Positions 6,589-11,534 of a stretch of 11,534 bases of DNA are shown here, piece after piece. Position numbers and translations under genes: made by a program. Below the pieces are notes generated by a model. That model was not told the DNA's origin and did not search any database. It worked only from the letters and a program-made list of their open reading frames with translations. The number at the start of each line of letters is the position of its first letter. Position 1 is the first letter of the stretch. The stretch comes from Kiritimatiellia bacterium (lineage in GTDB: Bacteria; Verrucomicrobiota; Kiritimatiellia; RFP12; UBA1067): the NCBI GenBank assembly GCA_017648225.1, contig JAGCJE010000035.1, positions 1 to 11,534 of the forward strand, read 5' to 3'.

Positions 6589-6597
6589 TGGTAAAAT
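6589..6597 (+). promoter_or_regulatory. Extended -10 promoter (TGG-TAAAAT) for the thioredoxin-like gene pair
   Basis: TGG at 6589-6591 precedes TAAAAT at 6592-6597. A TTGCGC at 6566-6571 is 20 bp away, too far for a good -35. The ATG at 6607 follows after 9 nt without a Shine-Dalgarno. It has the same architecture as the elements at 208, 5127 and 11454. Confidence 0.75.
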
Positions 6598-6606
6598 ATC
6601 TGATAT

Positions 6607-7482
6607 ATGAATAAACGATACCTTATATCTTTGATTGCCGCCATGGTTGCCGGCGCCGGTTTCGGTGTCGAATGGATGAATGTCGTTCCCGATTCAAGAG
6701 TCGGAGGACGTATGGCGTCGTGCGGCTATCTCAAGGGTAAAGTCGTTCTTCTTGACGTGCGCGATTATTCCGAAAACGCCGAAGCGGCCATGATGAAGCA
6801 GATACAGGACGTCTGGGCCGCGTACAAGTCGAAGCAGTTTGTCGCACTCGGCTCGCATGTCGGACCCTCCGGGTCCAAAGAGGCTGCGGGAAATCTGATA
6901 AAGTCTCTTCATCTGACGTATTCGATTTATTCGGATGTGGCCGTCAAAAACGACGAGGGAGCGCTCGAGGATCTTCAGCGCGGCGTTTATGTTTTCGGTT
7001 CGACCGGGAAACGTCTATATTTCGGCAAGGACCCCCGCCAGGCTATGGGTATTGTCGGAAGCGCGATATTCGCGGAAAGCATACCCGCTTCAACGGCGGG
7101 ATGGAAAGCGGTGCTGGATTATGAGATCGCCAATCTTCCCGGTCAGGCGTATTTAAGGATACGGGATTTGAAAAATCACAAGGACGTACTTAAAAAACTT
7201 TCAAAGGAGTATCCCGACGATGTCAAGCGTTACGCCGCGACGTGGCGCGAGTACGGCGAGAATAGCGAAGTGAAAAAGCTTGCCAAACTCGTCGAAACGA
7301 CGCGTCTTATCAAGGACCGCGACAAAAATTCCCGCGCTTCCAAAAGATTGAGCGCGGCGACGCTTGAAAATCTCATCAAGCAGTATTCTGTCCTTACCCA
7401 AAGCGAAAACTCTTTGATAGCTCAAGAAGCGAAGAACTCTCTGGCGGACCTGAAGTTTGTCAAAGCGGAGTTGGGGAGATGA
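6607..7482 (+). CDS. Exported thioredoxin-fold-like protein without the CxxC motif
   Basis: A 291-residue protein with a Sec-type signal (MNKRYLISLIAAMVAGAGFG, likely cleavage near VEW). It is a divergent paralogue of the next gene product. LKGKVVLLDVRDYSENAEAA aligns with LEGKVVMVDKWGVFCPPCRA, IQDVWAAYKSKQFVALGSH with MQDVWQSFKGKNFMLIGGH, and GVYVFGSTGKRLYFGKD with IPFLYVVDHRGKIVYQGH. At the CPPC position it has an acidic, cysteine-free stretch (SENAEA, 55-60), and the cis-Pro of the thioredoxin fold is absent. The only cysteine is Cys39. A Lys-rich, probably helical tail (about 165-291) follows. It cannot be a normal disulfide oxidoreductase and may be structural, a chaperone or a binding partner. 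The start is fixed by the promoter 9 nt upstream. The heptamer repeat just downstream overlaps its stop codon. Confidence 0.75.
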   Translation: MNKRYLISLIAAMVAGAGFGVEWMNVVPDSRVGGRMASCGYLKGKVVLLDVRDYSENAEAAMMKQIQDVWAAYKSKQFVALGSHVGPSGSKEAAGNLIKSLHLTYSIYSDVAVKNDEGALEDLQRGVYVFGSTGKRLYFGKDPRQAMGIVGSAIFAESIPASTAGWKAVLDYEIANLPGQAYLRIRDLKNHKDVLKKLSKEYPDDVKRYAATWREYGENSEVKKLAKLVETTRLIKDRDKNSRASKRLSAATLENLIKQYSVLTQSENSLIAQEAKNSLADLKFVKAELGR

Positions 7483-7501
7483 GTTAGGAGTTTAGAGTTT
7501 A
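7481..7501 (+). repeat. Three tandem heptamers (GAGTTAG, GAGTTTA, GAGTTTA)
   Basis: Three 7-nt units, 7481-7487, 7488-7494 and 7495-7501, lie head to tail with one base difference, overlapping the stop codon of the upstream gene and filling most of the 39-nt gap before the next start. They are AT-rich and possibly a slippage product. Confidence 0.7.
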
Positions 7502-7521
7502 AAGATAAAAGGAAAATGAAA

Positions 7522-8394
7522 ATGAAAAAAGTTTTGATGTTGACGGTCTCGTTCGCAGTCTTGGCGGCCAACGCGGTTTCATGGAAGGGGATCGGCGAGT
7601 CGAACTGGTATTCTGGACCGAAGATTACGGAGGCTGATCTTGAAGGCAAAGTCGTCATGGTCGACAAGTGGGGTGTTTTTTGTCCTCCGTGCCGTGCGCT
7701 TCTGCCCAAGATGCAGGATGTGTGGCAGAGTTTCAAGGGTAAGAATTTTATGCTTATCGGCGGGCACTGCCAGGGGCGCAAAGACTCCGAGGTTCAGGCT
7801 CTCGTGAAGGCCAACAAGCTTACGTTCCCGATTTACGAGGGTGCGGGTCTTGCCGTGAACGAACCGTCCTTTAGGGGGATTCCTTTTCTCTATGTGGTCG
7901 ATCACCGTGGCAAGATTGTCTATCAGGGCCACAATCACAATATGGCCATTGAGGCGGCGCAGGCGGCTATTCTGGCGCTTGATCTGCCCCCTACGCTTCT
8001 GGGAGACGTCGTCATTGAGAAAGGCAGCCCTTACAAGTCGCTTGAGAAGCAGCTCATTCTCGGTAAAAACGTCACGTCCATCGTCAAGAAGCTCGAGAAG
8101 GATGTGAAGAACGCCGAGAAGCGCTCGGCCAAGCAGGCCGACAAGGACAACGCCGAAGTCGCGTCAAGGATTCTTGCCGCCATTGAGGATGCGCGCCGTG
8201 AAATCCCCGCCGAGATCGAACGTAAGAAAAGCTCCAATCCGCCCGACGCGCTTGAGCTTTTAATCAACTATTCAAAGACATTCCCGAAGGACAGCGTTGA
8301 ACTTAAAAAGCAGATTCCCGAATTGAGGAAGGCCGCCGCAGAGTGGAAAAAGGCGGAGAAGGCGAAAGAGTCTGAAGCAAAGAAGCGCAAGTGA
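7522..8394 (+). CDS. Exported TlpA/ResA-like thioredoxin-fold protein with CPPC
   Basis: A 290-residue protein: signal peptide (MKKVLMLTVSFAVLAANA, likely cut after ANA), a thioredoxin-like domain (about 35-155) with WGVFCPPCRALLPKMQ (Cys54 and Cys57), and cis-Pro121 in RGIPFLYVVD, then a strongly charged Lys/Glu-rich helical tail (about 165-290) ending KESEAKKRK. It probably acts as a periplasmic thiol-disulfide oxidoreductase of the TlpA/ResA/AhpC-TSA-like group; substrates are unknown. Two ATGs compete: 7516 and 7522. AAAAGGA at 7507-7513 is only 2 nt from the first but 8 nt from the second, so 7522 is chosen. It is a tandem paralogue of the preceding, cysteine-free protein and is followed after 1 nt by an acyl-CoA ligase gene. 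Confidence 0.87.
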   Translation: MKKVLMLTVSFAVLAANAVSWKGIGESNWYSGPKITEADLEGKVVMVDKWGVFCPPCRALLPKMQDVWQSFKGKNFMLIGGHCQGRKDSEVQALVKANKLTFPIYEGAGLAVNEPSFRGIPFLYVVDHRGKIVYQGHNHNMAIEAAQAAILALDLPPTLLGDVVIEKGSPYKSLEKQLILGKNVTSIVKKLEKDVKNAEKRSAKQADKDNAEVASRILAAIEDARREIPAEIERKKSSNPPDALELLINYSKTFPKDSVELKKQIPELRKAAAEWKKAEKAKESEAKKRK

Positions 8395-8395
8395 G

Positions 8396-10051
8396 ATGAA
8401 CAAGATGCAGAACATAACGGAAATTCTCGATCATAACGCCAAGACGTGGCCAGAGGACGTCGCGCTTGTGGAAATCAATCCACAGGAACTTGAGTCACGG
8501 CATACGACATGGCGCGAATATTCGCTCATCGAAAGCTCACCGATCGAGGCTTTCAGAAGCGAAATGACATGGCGGGAGTTCAACGAGAAGGCCAACCGGT
8601 TCGCGAATTTTCTTTTGAGCCGGGGGCTCAAGCGCGGCGACAAGGTCGCGATTCTTCTCATGAACTGCATCGAGTGGCTGCCGATCTATTTCGGCGTTCT
8701 CAAGGCGGGCTGCATGGCCGTGCCGCTCAATTTTCGCTATACCGCCGAAGAGATCAAATACTGCATAAACCTCGCCGACGCCGATACTCTCGTTTTCGGA
8801 CCCGAGTTCACGGGACGCGTCGAGCAGATCGCCGATCAGATCCGTCATTTGAAGATGCGTCTTTATGTCGGCGGCGACTGTCCGAGTTTTGCCGAGAGCT
8901 ATTCGAGCCTTGTGTCGTACGCTTCCTCGCGTGCGCCTGCGATAACAATGAAGTCTGAAGATGATGCCGCGATTTATTTCTCGTCGGGTACTACGGGTTT
9001 TCCCAAGGCGATCGTTCTTACGCACGAGTGTCTTCTTCACAGTTGCAAGGTGGAACAGAATCATCACGGCCAGAAAAAGGAGGATACGTTCCTCTGCATT
9101 CCTCCGCTGTACCATACCGGCGCGAAGATGCACTGGTTCGGCAGTTTTCTCGTTGGCGGGAAGGCGGTCCTTCTCAAGGGCGTCAAGCCGGAGTGGGTTT
9201 TGCGTGCCGTCAGCGAGGAGAAGTGTTCCATCGTCTGGCTTCTGGTGCCGTGGGCCCAGGATATTCTCGATGCGATCGACCGCGGCGATGTGAAGCTCGA
9301 GGAGTACGATCTTTCGCGCTGGCGCCTCATGCACATCGGCGCCCAGCCCGTGCCGCCCGCTTTGATAAAGCGCTGGAAGAGCGTCTTTCCGCACCATGAT
9401 TACGACACCAACTACGGCCTTTCCGAGTCGACGGGCCCCGGCGCCGTCCATCTCGGCGTCGAGAATATCGATCACGTCGGCGCCATCGGCGTCGCCGGTT
9501 ACGGCTGGCAGACGAAGATCGTCGGTACGGACGGCGTAACGCCCGTAAAGCCCGGCGAAGTCGGCGAGCTCGCTCTTAAGGGCCCCGGCGTCATGAAGGA
9601 ATATTACCGCAATCCCGAAGCGACCGCCGAAATACTCAAAGAGGGCGGTTGGCTTCTGACAGGCGACATGGCTGAAGAGCGCGACGGATTCATCTACCTC
9701 GTCGACCGTGCGAAGGACGTCATCATTTCCGGAGGCGAGAATCTCTACCCCGTTCAGATCGAAGACTTCCTGCGCGCCAATCCCGCCGTCAAGGATGTTG
9801 CGGTGATCGGGCTTCCCGATCCGCGTCTGGGGGAAATCGCGGCGGCCATCGTGTCCGTCAAGGAGGGTATGTCCCTTTCAGAAGACGACGTCAACGATTT
9901 CTGCCTCGCGCTGCCGCGTTACAAGCGTCCGCGCAAGATCATCTTCGCCGAGGTTCCCCGCAATCCGACGGGCAAGATCGAGAAGCCTCTTTTGAGGAAG
10001 CGCTACGGTGCCGACGCGCTCGTCGCCCAGCAGAACGGCATTCCCGCGTAA
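8396..10051 (+). CDS. AMP-forming acyl-CoA synthetase/ligase (ANL superfamily)
   Basis: A 551-residue adenylate-forming enzyme: it activates a carboxylic acid with ATP to an acyl-AMP, then forms the CoA thioester. All core motifs are visible: P-loop YFSSGTTGFPKAIVLTH (194-210), TNYGLSESTG (338-347), LTGDMAEERDGFIYLVDRAKD (421-441, hinge and Asp), SGGENLYPVQIED (445-457) and PTGKIEKPLLRK with the catalytic Lys (524-535). Chain length and motifs fit medium- or long-chain fatty acid or aromatic acid CoA ligases; the substrate was not resolved. An N-terminal stretch (about 30-57, before MTWREFNEKANRFANFLL) is longer than in many homologues. The start lies one base after the upstream stop, with no clear ribosome binding site, suggesting coupling. 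The transporter gene follows after about 9 nt. Confidence 0.92.
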   Translation: MNKMQNITEILDHNAKTWPEDVALVEINPQELESRHTTWREYSLIESSPIEAFRSEMTWREFNEKANRFANFLLSRGLKRGDKVAILLMNCIEWLPIYFGVLKAGCMAVPLNFRYTAEEIKYCINLADADTLVFGPEFTGRVEQIADQIRHLKMRLYVGGDCPSFAESYSSLVSYASSRAPAITMKSEDDAAIYFSSGTTGFPKAIVLTHECLLHSCKVEQNHHGQKKEDTFLCIPPLYHTGAKMHWFGSFLVGGKAVLLKGVKPEWVLRAVSEEKCSIVWLLVPWAQDILDAIDRGDVKLEEYDLSRWRLMHIGAQPVPPALIKRWKSVFPHHDYDTNYGLSESTGPGAVHLGVENIDHVGAIGVAGYGWQTKIVGTDGVTPVKPGEVGELALKGPGVMKEYYRNPEATAEILKEGGWLLTGDMAEERDGFIYLVDRAKDVIISGGENLYPVQIEDFLRANPAVKDVAVIGLPDPRLGEIAAAIVSVKEGMSLSEDDVNDFCLALPRYKRPRKIIFAEVPRNPTGKIEKPLLRKRYGADALVAQQNGIPA

Positions 10052-10060
10052 GCCAAGGTG

Positions 10061-11371
10061 ATGCGCGAGAAGCTTTCGTCGAGACTCGGGTTTTTGATGC
10101 TGGCGGCAGGAAGCGCCGTCGGGCTCGGGAACGTGTGGCGCTTTCCGTATGTCGTCGGCGAAAACGGCGGGGCGGCGTTTGTTATCGTCTATTTAGCGTT
10201 TCTCGCGCTTCTCGGCTTTCCGCTTCTTGCGGTCGAACTCGGCATCGGACGCGGGGCCAACAGGAGTCTCGCCGCTGCACTCGGCACGCTCGCCCCGCCG
10301 CGGTACGCGGCGATATGGCGCAGAATCGGGTCTTTTCTCGCTGCGGGATGCTTCGTTCTGATGATTTATTATACCGATGTATGCGGATGGCTTTTGAAAT
10401 ATGCGGGCGACTATGCGACGCTATCGCCACCTGTCGGCGCGAATTCGTTCAGCAAACTGACGGCGAACTGGAAGGTTTGCGGAGTTTTTATGTTAGCGGC
10501 TGTCGCCATTTCGACCTTCGTTTGTCTGATTGGTGTCGTCAAAGGAGTAGAGCGCGTCACGAAATGGATGATGCTTTCGCTCTTGGTGCTTCTTGTCGTT
10601 CTTGCAGTAAAGTCGCTGACGCTTTCCGGTGCGTCCGAGGGGCTTGCGTTCTATCTCAAGCCTGATTGGGCAAAGTTTATGGAGAATCCTCTCAAGTCGG
10701 TTTTTGCCGCGATGGGGCAGGCGTTCTTCACGCTTTCGCTCGGAATAGGTTCGATGACCATTTGCGCGAGCTATGTAGGAGAAGATCACTCCCTGGTTAA
10801 AGAGTCGATTGTGATAATCGTCATCGACACGTTTGTCGCCTTGCTTGCGGGCCTTGTGATTTTTCCCGCGTGCGCGACATACGGGGTCGAGTATACTTCC
10901 GGTCCGGGGCTTATCTTCGAGGCGCTGCCGAAGGTGTTCGAGAAGATGCCTGGCGGTGTCGTCTGGGGATGCGTGTTTTTCATGTTTCTTGCTCTCGCCG
11001 CGCTTACTACCGTAATAGCGGTTTTCGAGTGTCTTATCGCAGGGATTATGGACGTGTTCGGCTTAAAGCGCGTCACCGCTTCTTTGATCGTCGGGCTTAC
11101 GGTGGCAACGCTCTCGATGCCGTGCGTTATGTGGGAAAGCGTTCTTGAATGGGAGGACTTCGCGGTAAGTCAGCTTTGGCTTCCGATAGGCGCTCTTGTT
11201 CAGGCGGTATTCGTGGTGAACGGCACGTTCGGCTGGGGCTGGGATAAGTTCCAGGCCGCAGTTTCAACAGGCAGAGGTCTTAAAATGCCTTCGTTCATGA
11301 AATGGCATTATGTGCTTGCTGTTCCCGTTCTGATACTTATTGTTCTCGTCAGCGGATTTTTTAAAGACTGA
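10061..11371 (+). CDS. Na+-dependent symporter of the neurotransmitter:sodium symporter (NSS) family
   Basis: A 436-residue inner-membrane transporter, expected to import amino acids or related amines with Na+. TM1 carries the family signature GSAVGLGNVWRFPYVVGENGG (17-37). Other landmarks are ELGIGRGANRSL (59-70), YYTDVCGW in TM3 (103-110), FFTLSLGIGSMTICASYVG in TM6 (222-240) and FFMFLALAALTTVIAVFE in TM8 (306-323, Na2-site Thr/Thr region). I count about 11 hydrophobic segments, matching the 11-TM bacterial type (MhsT, TnaT) rather than 12-TM LeuT. The substrate is unknown. ATG 10061 gives the usual short REKLSSRLGF start; a GTG at 10058 directly precedes it. AAGG at 10055-10058 is too close to work well as a ribosome binding site, so coupling to the upstream ligase gene is likely. 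Confidence 0.93.
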   Translation: MREKLSSRLGFLMLAAGSAVGLGNVWRFPYVVGENGGAAFVIVYLAFLALLGFPLLAVELGIGRGANRSLAAALGTLAPPRYAAIWRRIGSFLAAGCFVLMIYYTDVCGWLLKYAGDYATLSPPVGANSFSKLTANWKVCGVFMLAAVAISTFVCLIGVVKGVERVTKWMMLSLLVLLVVLAVKSLTLSGASEGLAFYLKPDWAKFMENPLKSVFAAMGQAFFTLSLGIGSMTICASYVGEDHSLVKESIVIIVIDTFVALLAGLVIFPACATYGVEYTSGPGLIFEALPKVFEKMPGGVVWGCVFFMFLALAALTTVIAVFECLIAGIMDVFGLKRVTASLIVGLTVATLSMPCVMWESVLEWEDFAVSQLWLPIGALVQAVFVVNGTFGWGWDKFQAAVSTGRGLKMPSFMKWHYVLAVPVLILIVLVSGFFKD

Positions 11372-11422
11372 ACATTCTTTTGTTCGCCATATCCCCCGAC
11401 TTCAATCCAGGATATTCCAGGG

Positions 11423-11443
11423 TTGTTTTACATAGTAAAACAA
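11423..11443. promoter_or_regulatory. Perfect 9-3-9 palindrome, candidate operator
   Basis: Left arm TTGTTTTAC (11423-11431), spacer ATA, right arm GTAAAACAA (11435-11443). The arms are exact reverse complements. It ends 10 nt before the TGG of the promoter at 11454, overlapping where a -35 would lie, so a bound dimeric regulator would be well placed to control the partial gene downstream. No T-tract follows, so it does not look like a terminator. Confidence 0.65.
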
Positions 11444-11453
11444 GGGTTAAATA

Positions 11454-11462
11454 TGGTATAAT
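11454..11462 (+). promoter_or_regulatory. Extended -10 promoter (TGG-TATAAT) for the last, partial gene
   Basis: TGG at 11454-11456 and a perfect TATAAT at 11457-11462. The ATG at 11473 follows after 10 nt. AAGG at 11465-11468 could act as a weak ribosome binding site only if transcription starts upstream of it. A 21-bp palindrome lies immediately upstream. Confidence 0.8.
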
Positions 11463-11472
11463 ATAAGGCAAT

Positions 11473-11534
11473 ATGAGCGATGAAAAAATAGATGCCGAAG
11501 TGCCCGTTGAGATTCAAAATCCTGCAGTGGCGAA
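11473..11534 (+). CDS. Unidentified protein, N-terminal 20 residues (partial)
   Basis: An open frame starts at ATG 11473 and runs off the window end. The visible N terminus, MSDEKIDAEVPVEIQNPAVA, is acidic, polar and without a signal peptide. No family can be assigned. The start is supported by the extended -10 promoter 10 nt upstream, in the same arrangement as the other promoter-proximal genes. The upstream palindrome suggests it may be specifically regulated. Confidence 0.55.
   Translation, partial: MSDEKIDAEVPVEIQNPAVA

Noticed and set aside
6553..6606. Terminator or riboswitch between the pyridoxal kinase gene and the thioredoxin-like gene
   Set aside because: The 54-nt gap holds only the promoter; no stable stem with T-tract and too little space for a known riboswitch.
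8537..9475. Antisense open frame of about 312 codons opposite the acyl-CoA ligase gene
   Set aside because: The sense strand has all ANL motifs; the antisense product shows no domain, promoter or ribosome binding site.

Overview
The window looks like a chromosomal piece of a moderately GC-rich, probably anaerobic, Gram-negative bacterium. Every convincing gene is on the + strand and packed tightly. The organism cannot be named from sequence alone. Sec signal peptides, a possible lipoprotein, hydrogenase-like soluble subunits, a gut-anaerobe-type pyridoxal kinase and extended -10 promoters abutting start codons would fit a PVC-type anaerobe such as Kiritimatiellota or Lentisphaerota, but that is a low-confidence guess.

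Layout: (1) 1-107 is the 3' end of a glyceraldehyde-3-phosphate dehydrogenase gene, closed by a good intrinsic terminator (125-163). (2) A promoter at 208-216 begins a seven-gene run (224-5101): a Cys-based phosphatase with an exported or lipoprotein-like N terminus; a [NiFe]-hydrogenase/complex I-like large subunit; a ferredoxin + NuoB/HycG-like small subunit; thiamine pyrophosphokinase; a Maf-type nucleotide pyrophosphatase; glutamate racemase (murI); and NMN deamidase (pncC/CinA C-terminal type). From the small subunit to pncC, each gene overlaps the next by 1 or 4 nt, suggesting translational coupling. (3) A second promoter (5127-5135) begins folE and a pyridoxal/pyridoxamine kinase. (4) A third promoter (6589-6597) begins two tandem exported thioredoxin-fold paralogues, an AMP-forming acyl-CoA ligase and an NSS-family Na+ symporter. 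(5) A 101-nt intergenic region holds a perfect 9-3-9 palindrome next to a fourth promoter (11454-11462), which begins a gene cut off by the window end.

Most genes are housekeeping: cofactors (TPP, PLP, folate/pterin, NAD salvage), nucleotide sanitation and cell-wall D-glutamate. Three things stand out. First, all four promoters share an extended -10 (TGG + TAnAAT) with only 7-10 nt between the hexamer and the ATG, which predicts leaderless or nearly leaderless mRNAs. Second, the hydrogenase-like pair has lost the Ni-Fe cysteine motifs and has no membrane-arm or maturation genes beside it. Third, one of the tandem thioredoxin-like proteins has lost both the CxxC motif and the cis-proline while its neighbour keeps them. 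I found no mobile element, CRISPR array, tRNA or rRNA.
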